From contig NZ_JAMLJN010000006.1 in assembly GCF_023634865.1 (NCBI RefSeq), positions 124,001-188,000 of the forward strand: 64,000 nt of DNA. The letters run 5' to 3'. Numbering within the stretch: the stretch's first letter is position 1; every line of letters begins with the position of its first letter. The translations under genes were made by a program, and so were the position numbers. The notes beneath the pieces were generated by a model that saw only the letters and a list, made by a program, of their open reading frames with translations, ran no database searches and was not told where the DNA came from. Positions 17,715 to 26,584 of this stretch are shown here, in pieces. The DNA comes from Flavobacterium fragile (GTDB lineage: Bacteria > Bacteroidota > Bacteroidia > Flavobacteriales > Flavobacteriaceae).

Positions 17715-18554
17715 ATGATAACAACTATAAAAAACAACTCTTTGGTAGATTTTGAACACGAACTTTCTCTAATCCTTAACTCAAATTCTAATGAAGTAGA
17801 AAAAGCAAAAAAGATTATTATTTTCATTGAAGACATTTTAAAACAATTAACCGACTGGCTTAAACATCACGTCTTCGAAACCATTCAAGAAGAAATCAAA
17901 TTCTTCAAGGAAATCAAGCCTAATATTGTAGCTAAACTTATTTTCTATAAAGAAATCCTTTCTTTAGTAGCATCTCTTCCATTAGACAAGAGCAAAAGAA
18001 TAAAACACTTTGAGAAAAAACTGGATGCAATCAACCATTTTTACAGGAAAAACAGAGAATTCATCAAATACATTAAAAGCCACTCCACTCATTTTGATGA
18101 ATTGTATTTTTCCAGGAAACAGTATAAAGATTTATTCTTTAACGATTGTATGGTTATAAATCAAGATGCTAAACTTTGTACATCACATGACTATTTATTA
18201 GCGGAAGTAATTGCTTATGAACTATTAGCTTTACACATCGAAAACCGCATCGATAATTTAAACCAATCCTGTGCAATCACCAACAATCAATTCCATTCCA
18301 ATCTACACTGGACAGCCAAAAAAATCGATTTAATCGAACTCATTTATGCGTTACACGAATCTAAAGTGTTTGATAACGGTCAAGCTGATATCAAAGAAAT
18401 TACCCACGTTTTTGAAAAAGCATTTCAAATCGATTTAGGAGATAACATTACCAGAAGCTTTATCGATATCAAAAACCGCAAAACAGGTCAAACCCGATTT
18501 TTAAATCAGTTGCAAGCTGCGTTAGAAACCAAAATCGAAAATGATTTAAATTAA
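17715..18554 (+). CDS. rteC: RteC-like regulator of element excision
   Basis: 279 aa, matching the RteC family of CTnDOT-type elements. The family-like core is KLDAINHFYRKNREFIKYIK followed by HFDELYFSRKQYKD at about residues 104-142. The C-terminal third (from about 190: HWTAKKIDLIELIYALHES..) resembles the winged-helix-containing part, with the RSFIDIKNRKTGQTRFLNQL ending common in this family. In CTnDOT RteC activates excision genes; here the target could be the excisionase-like gene at 18671. It ends before a 28-bp perfect palindrome and is transcribed in the same direction as int. Confidence 0.85.
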   Translation: MITTIKNNSLVDFEHELSLILNSNSNEVEKAKKIIIFIEDILKQLTDWLKHHVFETIQEEIKFFKEIKPNIVAKLIFYKEILSLVASLPLDKSKRIKHFEKKLDAINHFYRKNREFIKYIKSHSTHFDELYFSRKQYKDLFFNDCMVINQDAKLCTSHDYLLAEVIAYELLALHIENRIDNLNQSCAITNNQFHSNLHWTAKKIDLIELIYALHESKVFDNGQADIKEITHVFEKAFQIDLGDNITRSFIDIKNRKTGQTRFLNQLQAALETKIENDLN

Positions 18555-18588
18555 AAACAACGAATTCCACTCAAAAAGTATAAAAATC

Positions 18589-18626
18589 GTTCCCAAGTTG
18601 GTACCAACTTGGGAACTTTTCTTTTT
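18589..18626 (+). terminator. Terminator of rteC: 28-bp perfect palindrome
   Basis: 18589-18616 is a perfect palindrome (gttcccaagttg joined to gtaccaacttgggaac, centre GGTACC), followed by ttttcttttt. It folds to a 12-bp stem with a 4-base loop and works as a strong Rho-independent terminator. Confidence 0.88.
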
Positions 18627-18670
18627 CAAATGCAATTGTTTTGTACCAAATAACTTCAAAACATAGCATT

Positions 18671-18985
18671 ATGAACTTCAATCACAAAGCCCTGTTCCCA
18701 GAAACAGACAACATCGAACTACTAAACTACCAGGTAGTAACAAAAAGAGATTTACTAAACTTTGGAAATCTACTACTAAACGAAATCAAAAACTCCACCA
18801 CAAAAACAAACACATCGGACGATTTACCCAAGTCTTGGCTCAAATCAGCCGAAGTCCGTGAAATCCTAAGAATCTCTCCAGGAACATTGCAAAACCTCCG
18901 CATCAACGGAACACTAAAATACAAACGTATAGGTGGTATCATCTACTACAACTACGAAGACATCGTAAAAATGCTAGAAAAGTAA
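18671..18985 (+). CDS. Excisionase-like helix-turn-helix protein, 104 aa
   Basis: The ATG at 18671 (MNFNHKALFPET..) is preferred over an upstream TTG-like start at 18641, which overlaps the terminator spacer. The C-terminal half (about 58-104: KSWLKSAEVREILRISPGTLQNLRINGTLKYKRIGGIIYYNYEDIVKMLEK, here shown only by its key parts SAEVREIL and RIGGIIYY) is a winged MerR/HTH_17 domain used by Bacteroidota Xis proteins. Its likely role is DNA bending at att sites during excision. It lies between rteC and the replication-like module, as in CTnDOT-type elements. Confidence 0.8.
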   Translation: MNFNHKALFPETDNIELLNYQVVTKRDLLNFGNLLLNEIKNSTTKTNTSDDLPKSWLKSAEVREILRISPGTLQNLRINGTLKYKRIGGIIYYNYEDIVKMLEK

Positions 18986-18986
18986 T

Positions 18987-19094
18987 ATGGAAGGAAACAC
19001 AAACACCTGTAACGGCACCTGTGAAGTTTGCACCTGTAAATCGGACAAACAAAGTTGTCATACTGCGCTTGCCAAAGTATCTCCTACGAAGTAG
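18987..19094 (+). CDS. Small Cys-rich peptide, 35 aa (putative)
   Basis: The ATG at 18987 overlaps no other gene and is 1 base after the excisionase stop (18983-18985). The translation MEGNTNTCNGTCEVCTCKSD continues to KQSCHTALAKVSPTK, with Cys at 8, 12, 15, 17 and 24 (CxxxCxxCxC). Five Cys in 35 residues in an AT-rich genome is unusual and suggests metal binding or a structural zinc knuckle. The last codons come from a repeated segment (cctacgaagtag) that is also found at 20794, so the C-terminus may be accidental. No homologue is recognised. Confidence 0.45.
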   Translation: MEGNTNTCNGTCEVCTCKSDKQSCHTALAKVSPTK

Positions 19095-19145
19095 GTTTTA
19101 ACTTTTAAGCGCAGCTTAAAACCACAACCTGAAACTTGAAACTTT
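19082..19145 (+). repeat. Leader repeat copy 1
   Basis: tcctacgaagtag, a short variable part, then ttttaagcgcagcttaaaa (a perfect 8-bp stem with GCA loop) and ccacaacctgaaac. The same arrangement is found at 20794-20860, in both cases 5-25 bp ahead of a start codon in the replication module. Confidence 0.7.
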
Positions 19146-19151
19146 AAAACC

Positions 19152-20084
19152 ATGAATTACATAAAACACCTAACCGGCTTCTTCGAAAAAGTAAGCGCCG
19201 ATTACGACCTCAACCCAACCCACATAAGCCTCTACATGGCTATTTTCCAACTATGGAATCAAAACCGCTTTCAAAATCCAATTAGTATTTCACGTGATGA
19301 GTTGATGCGCATTAGCAAAATTGCATCAACAGCAACCTACCACAAATGCATGAAAGATTTAACCGAAAGAGAATACGTGATTTATAAGCCATCATTCAAC
19401 CCATTTAAAGGTTCTATTTTGGAAGTCTGCAACTTGGATTTTTACACCAAACCAGTGCCAAAAAAAGAACTAAAAAAGCGTGCAACCAAGTCAAAAAATG
19501 ACCAAGTCATTGAACAGGTTAATGAACAGGTTACTAAACAAGCTCTAAACAAGCATCAAACAAGCTCTAAACATGTACCTTATATAAACAATATAAACAA
19601 TACAAACATTATAAACATAGCTAAGCAAGAAAATTTAAAAAATGAAAAAAAATTAATTTTTACAAATTCAATTTTTGATGAGGTTCAAGAATCGGATTTA
19701 AAAGTTGAAAAAGAAAAAGAAAAAAAGTTGCGCGAAAAAAAGAAAAAGATTGAGGAAGCTGCTTTGTCAAGTCGAGCGCAGTCGAGACCTCCAAAACCCA
19801 CTTTGGAAGAAGCTCAAATCTACTTCCTCGAAAAAAACTTTTCCGAAATCGAAGCACAACGGTTCTTTAACTATTTCGAAAGCAACGGCTGGTTAGTCGG
19901 TGGTAGAACCAAAATGAAAGATTGGAAAGCAGCGGCAAGAAATTGGATGCTTAACGCAAAGAAGTTTACCAAAAATCAAATCACTGACTCAGCATTGTCA
20001 TCTCGAGCGCAGTCGAGAGAATCTTTACTAGTTCCAAACCACCTTCACGTAACCAATCAAAAAAATTATGGAGAAGCACTTTAA
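19152..20084 (+). CDS. Replication-module winged-helix protein, 310 aa, with two REP-derived peptides
   Basis: The N-terminus (about 1-100: MNYIKHLTGFFEKVSADYDL.., SRDELMRISKIASTATYHKC) is a winged-helix DNA-binding domain common in Bacteroidota mobile elements, usually just upstream of a DnaC-like ATPase. A charged linker (about 115-210, Lys/Glu-rich) and a C-terminal DnaD-like tail (EAQIYFLEKNFSEIEAQRFFNYFESNGW) follow. The peptide ALSSRAQSR occurs twice (about residues 205 and 281), each encoded by a REP-like palindrome (19763-19790, 19995-20019) inserted in frame. It overlaps the next gene by 17 bp, implying translational coupling. Likely role: helicase loading at an origin or a plasmid-like replication step. 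Confidence 0.75.
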   Translation: MNYIKHLTGFFEKVSADYDLNPTHISLYMAIFQLWNQNRFQNPISISRDELMRISKIASTATYHKCMKDLTEREYVIYKPSFNPFKGSILEVCNLDFYTKPVPKKELKKRATKSKNDQVIEQVNEQVTKQALNKHQTSSKHVPYINNINNTNIINIAKQENLKNEKKLIFTNSIFDEVQESDLKVEKEKEKKLREKKKKIEEAALSSRAQSRPPKPTLEEAQIYFLEKNFSEIEAQRFFNYFESNGWLVGGRTKMKDWKAAARNWMLNAKKFTKNQITDSALSSRAQSRESLLVPNHLHVTNQKNYGEAL

Positions 20085-20727
20085 CACCATCAAAGACACT
20101 TTCATTATCCAAAACGGAATCAAAGTCTATAACTTCAATTGGTGCTTAAACTACATCGAGTACCAGGGCAAAATCATCTACGGTCGTTATTTCAAAATTG
20201 AAGCCATCGACCACCAAACCATTCTCAAATTGGTAATTTATGCTATTCGAGATGAAAAAATGGCTTTAGAGCTCAATTTAGACCTTCGGAAAGGTATTTT
20301 ATTATCGGGACCAATTGGATGCGGGAAAACGTCAATTATGGCGTTAATTCGACCATTTTTTTACCACAAACACGACTACAAAATCAAGACGTGTAGAGAA
20401 ATATCATTCGAATTTGCAAAAAATGGCTTCGAATCACTTCATCATTACACCCAAAAAGAACAAACACAATTGCGTTTAACCGGCTACTGTTTCGACGATT
20501 TAGGAGCCGAACAAAACATCAAACACTACGGCAACGACCTCAACGTAATGGCAGAAATAATAATTTCACGCTACGAAGATTTTGTACAAAATCAATCCAT
20601 CACCCACATCACCACAAACCTCTCCGCCAGCGAAATCGAAGCCCTCTACGGCAACCGCCTCCGCTCCCGAATGAGGTCAATGTTCAACCTAATCACCTTC
20701 AACAATGAATCCAGGGATAAAAGATAA
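20068..20727 (+). CDS. DnaC-like AAA+ ATPase
   Basis: 219 aa with Walker A GPIGCGKTS (about residues 78-86) and Walker B-like YCFDDLGAEQ (about 142-151), then sensor-type ITTNLSASEIEALYGNRLRSRMRSM, the pattern of IstB/DnaC helicase loaders. It is coupled to the preceding winged-helix gene through a 17-bp overlap, and the pair probably loads the host replicative helicase on element DNA. Downstream is a REP-like and leader-repeat region. Confidence 0.82.
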   Translation: MEKHFNTIKDTFIIQNGIKVYNFNWCLNYIEYQGKIIYGRYFKIEAIDHQTILKLVIYAIRDEKMALELNLDLRKGILLSGPIGCGKTSIMALIRPFFYHKHDYKIKTCREISFEFAKNGFESLHHYTQKEQTQLRLTGYCFDDLGAEQNIKHYGNDLNVMAEIIISRYEDFVQNQSITHITTNLSASEIEALYGNRLRSRMRSMFNLITFNNESRDKR

Positions 20728-20763
20728 TTTTCCACCAATCATGACAATGATTGTGTCATTCCG

Positions 20764-20860
20764 TGAGCCTGTCACACTGAGCCTGTCGAAGTGTCCTACG
20801 AAGTAGACTTACTTTTTTAAGCGCAGCTTAAAACCACAACCTGAAACCTTAAACTTGAAA
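20764..20860 (+). repeat. REP-like element and leader repeat copy 2
   Basis: gagcctgtcacactgagcct and gtcgaagtg (20764-20793) belong to the TCCTGAGC...TGTCGAAGG repeat family. It is followed by tcctacgaagtag (20794-20806) and the ttttttaagcgcagcttaaa/ccacaacctgaaac segment already seen at 19082-19145. Confidence 0.7.
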
Positions 20861-20864
20861 CAAA

Positions 20865-21527
20865 ATGAATAAAGAATTAAACACTCGCCAAATAAAAACC
20901 ATCCAAAACTTCTGGACCTGGTTCAAAGACAACGAACAAGCCATTTACAACGCTTGCAAACTAGAAATCAACAAAGACGAAGTACTTTTTCATCTCGAGA
21001 GAAACCTAAATTATGTTTCAAAAAGAATAGAACATTTCATCACAAATCACCCACAAAACGAGAACAAACTCAAAGTATTTTTTACAGCTCATGGCTACAG
21101 AAAACTATTCCCAAAAATGAAAGCTTTGGAAGAAAAAATCCCTATTTTAGAATACTTTTCAATACAGGTATATATAACTCCTTTGAATCATGGAAATCCA
21201 CAAATTCCAAGTATAATGATTGAAACAATCAAAAATACTTTTATCAAATTAGAAGATTATAACATAGCTTCTAAAAAAATACTTCTCACACTCTATTTCA
21301 ATGAAAATATCATGCAGCTAAAAGAGAAAAAAATTGAACGCCATGCCTATTTGTTATTACTGTTTACTCTTGGTGAAGTCAAATACAAAAAACATGTTTA
21401 TGATTTTAAGTTCCAACAAGAGCCTGAAAACACATCAGGGTTACTTTCCCTTTCTGAACTTCCCGAATTCATTGACTATCTTGCTAAAATTAACTACAGC
21501 AGAAAACTAAAAATCTTCTTCGAATGA
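20865..21527 (+). CDS. Hypothetical protein, 220 aa
   Basis: Not recognised. Soluble, Lys/Asn/Glu-rich and mostly helical in the first half (FWTWFKDNEQAIYNACKLEI), beta-like in the middle (ILEYFSIQVYITPL). It follows the DnaC-like gene by 137 bp in the same direction. A decayed copy of its residues about 22-55 exists outside the island at 63557-63658 (QALYNVCQLALNNDEVLFYF), with clear nucleotide similarity, so the gene belongs to a family spread in neighbouring elements. Function unknown; the element context suggests replication or transfer. Confidence 0.7.
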   Translation: MNKELNTRQIKTIQNFWTWFKDNEQAIYNACKLEINKDEVLFHLERNLNYVSKRIEHFITNHPQNENKLKVFFTAHGYRKLFPKMKALEEKIPILEYFSIQVYITPLNHGNPQIPSIMIETIKNTFIKLEDYNIASKKILLTLYFNENIMQLKEKKIERHAYLLLLFTLGEVKYKKHVYDFKFQQEPENTSGLLSLSELPEFIDYLAKINYSRKLKIFFE

Positions 21528-21845
21528 GGAAAACCGTACAGAATTTCATAAAACCGTACGGTTTTCCGTATGACCATTCTAAAGATTTATGTTACTTTTC
21601 GAAAAAAATAATATTCAGTTTTTAAAATTGGTAGCTTTTCAAGTTGTGGAGGTGTGAAAAATTTCCTATGTTTGAGTTCTTGAAATTTTGTAGTAACAAA
21701 GTAGCAATTAGATTTATTTGACCCCAAAAATAAATGCTAATACAAAGCTAGTTAAACAAAAAATCATAGCATTTCAATACAGTGAAAAATACCAAACAAG
21801 CAGTTAAATTACCTCAAATTAAAAACAAACAAATATCAAATTAGA
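21528..21845. other. Gap before the restriction operon, 318 bp, with a hairpin
   Basis: ggaaaaccgtac (21528-21539) pairs with gtacggttttcc (21556-21567), 12 bp, and the second arm is itself part of a 16-bp palindrome (aaaaccgtacggtttt, 21550-21565), so two alternative folds exist just after the stop of the 220-aa gene. No T-run follows. The remaining AT-rich sequence is presumably the hsdM leader; no consensus promoter was found. Confidence 0.5.
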
Positions 21846-23399
21846 ATGACCAGAGAACAAGAACGCGATGAATTGCACAGAACCATATGGCAAATAGCGA
21901 ATGATTTAAGAGGAAGTGTAGACGGATGGGATTTTAAATCATATGTACTAGGCATATTATTTTATCGCTTTATTTCTGAAAATTTAACAAGCCACATCAA
22001 CAAAGCGGAATGGGAAACTGGAAACAAAACCTTCGATTACGCTAAAATTTCCGATGATGAAGCCGAGCTAGGAAGAGAAGATACCGTAAAAGAAAAAGGG
22101 TTTTACATACTACCTTCGGCTTTGTTTCAAAATGTGCAAAAAAACGCAGAAGGAAACCCGGATTTAAACGTAGAATTACGAAATATTTTCAAAGAAATCG
22201 AAGCTTCTGCTAAAGGAACAGATAGCGAACCTGATTTAGCAGGTCTTTTTGATGACGTTGATGTAAATAGCAACAAGCTAGGCGGAACCGTTGAACAACG
22301 CAACAAGCAATTAGTGAAAATTCTAAATGCAATTGCGGGGCTTAAACTAGGTAATTACCAAGACAACAATATAGATGCTTTTGGAGATGCTTATGAATAT
22401 CTAATGACTATGTATGCCAGTAACGCAGGAAAATCAGGAGGTGAGTTTTTCACACCGCAAGAAGTTTCTGAATTATTAGCAGAAATTACGGTTGTAGGAA
22501 AAAAGCAAGTAAACAAAGTATATGACCCAGCTTGTGGTTCGGGTTCGTTGTTGTTAAAGTTTGCTAAAGTGTTAGGAAAGGAAAACGTGCGACAAGGATT
22601 TTACGGACAAGAAGTAAACATTACAACGTACAACTTGTGTCGCATCAATATGTTTTTGCACGACATTAATTTTGAAAAATTCAACATTACACACGGCGAT
22701 ACTTTAACCGACCCAATGCATTGGGACGATGAACCATTCGATGCCATTGTATCTAATCCACCCTATTCTATCAAATGGGAAGGTGATGCCAATCCGTTAT
22801 TAATTAACGACCCACGTTTTGCACCTGCTGGAGTGCTAGCACCTAAGTCGAAAGCCGATTTAGCGTTTACCATGCACATGTTATCATGGTTAGCTACTTC
22901 GGGTACAGCTGCCATTGTAGAATTCCCAGGAGTTTTATATCGTGGTGGTGCGGAACAAAAAATTCGTAAGTATTTAATTGATAACAATTATGTGGATGCG
23001 GTTATCCAATTACCACCCGATTTATTCTTCGGAACCACCATTGCTACATGTATCATTGTGTTGAAGAAAAGTAAAGCCGATAATGCTACATTGTTTATTG
23101 ATGCCTCTGCCGAGTTTGTGCGTGGTGGAAACAAAAACAAAATAACTGACGACCAACGCAAAAAAATCTTAAACGCTTTTATTGAACGCAAAGACATCGA
23201 CCATTTTGCAATGCTAGTACCTAACCAATTAATTGCAGAAAACGATTATAACATTGCAGTAAGCAGTTACATAGAGCAAGAAAACACAGAAGAGGAAACA
23301 AACATCAAAGAACTCAATACGCGTATTGCTCAAATTGTAAAAAAGCAAAACGAACTCCGCACGGCTATCGATGCTATTGTGAATGATTTGGAAAATTAA
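21846..23399 (+). CDS. hsdM: Type I restriction-modification DNA methyltransferase subunit HsdM
   Basis: 517 aa. Residues about 1-120 form the N-terminal HsdM helical domain (LHRTIWQIANDLRGSVDGWDF). SAM-binding motif I is VYDPACGSGSLLLKF (about residue 227) and catalytic motif IV is NPPYS (about 304), the N6-adenine methyltransferase pair. A coiled coil at the C-terminus would contact HsdS. It methylates adenine in the bipartite target set by HsdS and is also needed for restriction. First gene of the operon hsdM-rhuM-hsdS-fic-hsdR, spaced 14 bp from rhuM. Confidence 0.95.
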   Translation: MTREQERDELHRTIWQIANDLRGSVDGWDFKSYVLGILFYRFISENLTSHINKAEWETGNKTFDYAKISDDEAELGREDTVKEKGFYILPSALFQNVQKNAEGNPDLNVELRNIFKEIEASAKGTDSEPDLAGLFDDVDVNSNKLGGTVEQRNKQLVKILNAIAGLKLGNYQDNNIDAFGDAYEYLMTMYASNAGKSGGEFFTPQEVSELLAEITVVGKKQVNKVYDPACGSGSLLLKFAKVLGKENVRQGFYGQEVNITTYNLCRINMFLHDINFEKFNITHGDTLTDPMHWDDEPFDAIVSNPPYSIKWEGDANPLLINDPRFAPAGVLAPKSKADLAFTMHMLSWLATSGTAAIVEFPGVLYRGGAEQKIRKYLIDNNYVDAVIQLPPDLFFGTTIATCIIVLKKSKADNATLFIDASAEFVRGGNKNKITDDQRKKILNAFIERKDIDHFAMLVPNQLIAENDYNIAVSSYIEQENTEEETNIKELNTRIAQIVKKQNELRTAIDAIVNDLEN

Positions 23400-23413
23400 T
23401 AAAAACTGAACCT

Positions 23414-24436
23414 ATGAACAAAGAATTACAGTTTTTAATATACAACACACCACAATTCAATACAAAAATAAATGTGGTAGTAAAAGATGAAACCATTTGG
23501 CTTACTCAAAAAGCTATGTCTGAGCTTTTTGATGTAAAAGTTCCAGCAATTAGTAAACACCTGAAAAATATTTTTGAGGAAGGAGAACTTAACGAGCAAC
23601 TGGTTGTTTCCAAAATGGAAACAACCACTATACATGGCGCAATTGCTGATAAAACACAAACTAAAGATACTAATTTTTATAATCTTGATGCTATCATTTC
23701 TGTTGGCTATCGGGTAAATTCTGCAAAAGCAACTCAATTTCGTATTTGGGCAACAAATACATTAAAAGAATATATCACTAAAGGTTTTGTAATTGATGAG
23801 GAACGTTTAAAACAAGGAAAAACCACATTTGGTAAAGATTATTTTCGCGAGTTACTAGATAAAGTTCGTTCCATTCGTGCAAGTGAACGCCGAGTATACC
23901 AACAAATAACCGACATTTTTGCGGAATGCAGTATAGATTATGACCCACAATCAGAAATTACCAAAAATTTCTATGCCATGGTACAAAACAAATTTCATTA
24001 TGCCATAACAGGGCACACAGCTGCAGAAATTATCTATAAAAAAGCCGATGCAAAAAAAGAAAACATGGGATTAACTACATGGAAGAACGCACCCGATGGA
24101 CGCATACTAAAATTAGACACTTCGGTGGCTAAAAACTATTTGGAAGAAAAACAGATTAAGCAATTAGAGCGCACCGTAACTTCTTATTTTGACTATATCG
24201 AAAATTTAATTGAGCGTGAAAACACCTTTACAATGGATGGTTTGGCTAAAAGCGTAGATAAGTTTTTAAATTTTAATGAATTTAAAATTTTAGAAGGAAA
24301 AGGAACAAAATCGCACAAACAAGCCATTGCGAAAGCCGAAAAAGAGTACGATCAGTTCAATAAAACACAAAAAATTGTCTCTGACTTTGACAAAGAAGTA
24401 AAAAAGCTAACACAAAAAGGAGGAAACAATGAGTAA
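23414..24436 (+). CDS. RhuM family virulence/accessory protein
   Basis: 340 aa. The N-terminal half contains the RhuM signature: VVKDETIWLTQKAMSELFDV, VPAISKHLKNIFEEGEL, NFYNLDAIISVGYRVNSAKATQFRIWATNTLKEYITKGF (here cited in parts). This DNA-binding-like domain is also found in Salmonella RhuM and phage antirepressors. Such genes are often inserted inside type I hsd operons in Bacteroidota, but the function there is unknown. It overlaps hsdS by 8 bp, so the operon is translated as a unit. Confidence 0.85.
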   Translation: MNKELQFLIYNTPQFNTKINVVVKDETIWLTQKAMSELFDVKVPAISKHLKNIFEEGELNEQLVVSKMETTTIHGAIADKTQTKDTNFYNLDAIISVGYRVNSAKATQFRIWATNTLKEYITKGFVIDEERLKQGKTTFGKDYFRELLDKVRSIRASERRVYQQITDIFAECSIDYDPQSEITKNFYAMVQNKFHYAITGHTAAEIIYKKADAKKENMGLTTWKNAPDGRILKLDTSVAKNYLEEKQIKQLERTVTSYFDYIENLIERENTFTMDGLAKSVDKFLNFNEFKILEGKGTKSHKQAIAKAEKEYDQFNKTQKIVSDFDKEVKKLTQKGGNNE

Positions 24437-25664
24437 AATAGAACAATTAATAAAACAGCATTGTCCTCTTGGGGTAAAATTTGAGGAATTAGGCACAATT
24501 GCTTCAGTACAACGTGGTGCGTCACCTAGACCAATTCAACAATATATAACAGATGATGAGAATGGAATCCCTTGGATAAAAATTGGAGACACCAAAACAG
24601 GTTCTAAATATGTTATTGATACTGCTCAAAAAATCACACTTGATGGGGCTAAAAAGTCAAGGATTTTAAAGAAAGGGGATTTTATTATATCTAATTCTAT
24701 GAGTTATGGTCGTCCGTATATTCTAGGAATTCAAGGTGCTATTCATGATGGTTGGGCTTCGATTAGTAATTATGAAAGTTATTTAAACTCTGATTTTCTA
24801 TATCATTATTTGACATCAAAAATTGTACAAGATTATTGGGATAGTAAAATAAATAGTGGTTCAGTAAGTAATTTGAATGCGGATATAATAAAGTCTTTGA
24901 AAATCCCCATCCCACCTCTTGCTATTCAGAAAGAAATAGCAACAATATTAGATAAATTTACCGCGCTGGAGGCGGAGCTGGAGGCGGAGCTGGAGGCGGA
25001 GCTGGAGGCGCGTTCGCGCCAATATGATTATTATCGTAATCAATTACTTTCTTTTAATGAAGATGTAGTCAAACTAAAGTCTCTAGATGAAGTATGTCTA
25101 AAGACAAGTAACATTAAATGGAAAGATAATATTGGAAATGAATATAAGTATATTGACTTATCAGCTGTAAACAGAGAAAATAATAAAATAGAAGAATTAC
25201 AAATTATTACTTCTAAAAATGCACCAAGCAGAGCACAGCAAATTGTGAAAACGGATGATATTATTTTTGGCACAACAAGACCAACATTAAAAAGATATGC
25301 GGTTGTTACTGATGATTTAGATGGTCAAATATGCAGTACAGGTTTTTGTGTTCTTAGACCAAACCAAGAACTAGTATCTCCAAGGTTTTTGTTTTACATT
25401 TTAAAGTCAATTTCGTTTTTTAATTATGTTGAAAATAATCAAGAGGGTGCTGGTTATCCTTCAATTTCAAATTCCAAAGTAAAAAATTTCAAGTATCCCA
25501 TCCCATCACTTGAAGAACAAGAACGTATTTTAAAAATATTAGATCAGTTTGATGCCTTAGTCAACGATATTAAAATAGGTTTACCCGCAGAAATAAAAGC
25601 AAGAAGAGCACAATATGAGTATTATAGAAAAAAATTGCTTACTTTTAATAGAGTAACGGTTTAA
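24429..25664 (+). CDS. hsdS: Type I restriction specificity subunit HsdS with LEAE repeat spacer
   Basis: 411 aa with two target-recognition domains (about 1-175 and 210-385), each ending in a conserved coiled segment ([20 protein letters not shown]..; [21 protein letters not shown]). Between them lies a 4-residue repeat LEAE (about residues 180-194), encoded by 3.75 copies of the 12-bp unit ctggaggcggag, followed by [15 protein letters not shown]. In EcoR124I-type HsdS the number of such 4-aa repeats sets the spacer length in the DNA target. It overlaps rhuM by 8 bp. The GC-rich repeat differs strongly from the AT-rich surroundings. Confidence 0.93.
   Translation: MSKIEQLIKQHCPLGVKFEELGTIASVQRGASPRPIQQYITDDENGIPWIKIGDTKTGSKYVIDTAQKITLDGAKKSRILKKGDFIISNSMSYGRPYILGIQGAIHDGWASISNYESYLNSDFLYHYLTSKIVQDYWDSKINSGSVSNLNADIIKSLKIPIPPLAIQKEIATILDKFTALEAELEAELEAELEARSRQYDYYRNQLLSFNEDVVKLKSLDEVCLKTSNIKWKDNIGNEYKYIDLSAVNRENNKIEELQIITSKNAPSRAQQIVKTDDIIFGTTRPTLKRYAVVTDDLDGQICSTGFCVLRPNQELVSPRFLFYILKSISFFNYVENNQEGAGYPSISNSKVKNFKYPIPSLEEQERILKILDQFDALVNDIKIGLPAEIKARRAQYEYYRKKLLTFNRVTV
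24966..25010 (+). repeat. 12-bp tandem repeat inside hsdS (specificity spacer)
   Basis: ctggaggcggag at 24966-24977, 24978-24989 and 24990-25001, plus ctggaggcg at 25002-25010. Copies are identical, so slippage or unequal recombination would change HsdS length by whole 4-aa units without a frameshift. Confidence 0.95.
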
Positions 25665-25701
25665 GATAAAACAAACAATAGCAACAAACAATAAATCAAA
25701 A

Positions 25702-26574
25702 ATGAACAAAGTTTCCATACGTTTTTTTGATGATCGCGAAGTACGTGCCATTTGGGACGAAGAAAACAGTAAGTGGCGGTTTTCGGTCTTAGATATTATT
25801 GCCGTGCTTACTAACCAAGACGATTACAACAAAACAAGAAACTATTGGAAATACCTAAAAGCCAAATTGAAGAAAGAAAACAATCAGGTGGTTAGTAATA
25901 CTACCCAACTGAAACTTTTGGCAGCAGATGGTAAAAAATATAATACTGATGTTTTAGATTACGAAGGCATCATAGCATTAGGTAAAACATTTCCAGGAAC
26001 TAAAGCCAACCGATTTATAGAATGGTTCACTTACAGCGATGAAACCATAGACGGCAAAAGTAAATCAAAAGCATATGCTTTATTTGAAAGCTCATTTATA
26101 GAGAGTATTGAAATAGGAACCGCTAAAGGATTGCAACAAATTCATGGGTATTTATTTGGTGGTCTTTATGATTTTGCTGGACAAATTCGAAACAAAAACA
26201 TCTCAAAAGGTGGTTTTCAGTTTGCTATGGCTCAGTTTCTTCCAGCCACTTTAAAGCAAATTGAAGAAATGCCTAAAAATACTTTTGATGAAATTGCTAA
26301 TGCCTATGTAGAAATGAATATTGCGCATCCTTTCATGGAAGGCAACGGACGAAGTACCAGAATTTGGCTAGATTTAATTCTCAAAAAGCAATTAAACAAA
26401 TGTGTAGATTGGAGTAAAATTGCCAAAAACGATTATCATCAAGCTATGGTAAAAAGCGTAATCAATAGCGAGGATATTAAAAATCTAATAAAAAATGCCT
26501 TAACAGACGAAATCAACAGTCGTGAAATGTATATGAAAGGTATTGATTATTCGTATTATTATGAAGAAAATTAA
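25702..26574 (+). CDS. Bro-N/DinD-like domain fused to Fic domain
   Basis: 290 aa. Residues 1-110 ([53 protein letters not shown]) resemble the Bro-N/phage antirepressor-type DNA-binding domain. Residues 120-290 are a Fic domain with the complete active site [12 protein letters not shown] at about 209-220 (HPFx[D/E]GNGRxxR), which transfers AMP to target proteins. I see no N- or C-terminal inhibitory (S/T)xxxE(G/N) helix with certainty. The gene stands inside the hsd operon, before hsdR. Confidence 0.85.
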   Translation: MNKVSIRFFDDREVRAIWDEENSKWRFSVLDIIAVLTNQDDYNKTRNYWKYLKAKLKKENNQVVSNTTQLKLLAADGKKYNTDVLDYEGIIALGKTFPGTKANRFIEWFTYSDETIDGKSKSKAYALFESSFIESIEIGTAKGLQQIHGYLFGGLYDFAGQIRNKNISKGGFQFAMAQFLPATLKQIEEMPKNTFDEIANAYVEMNIAHPFMEGNGRSTRIWLDLILKKQLNKCVDWSKIAKNDYHQAMVKSVINSEDIKNLIKNALTDEINSREMYMKGIDYSYYYEEN

Positions 26575-26584
26575 CGAAGCAAAA

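Noticed and set aside
21528..21567. Terminator after the 220-aa gene
   Set aside because: Good stem but no T-run; kept only as a hairpin in the gap entry.
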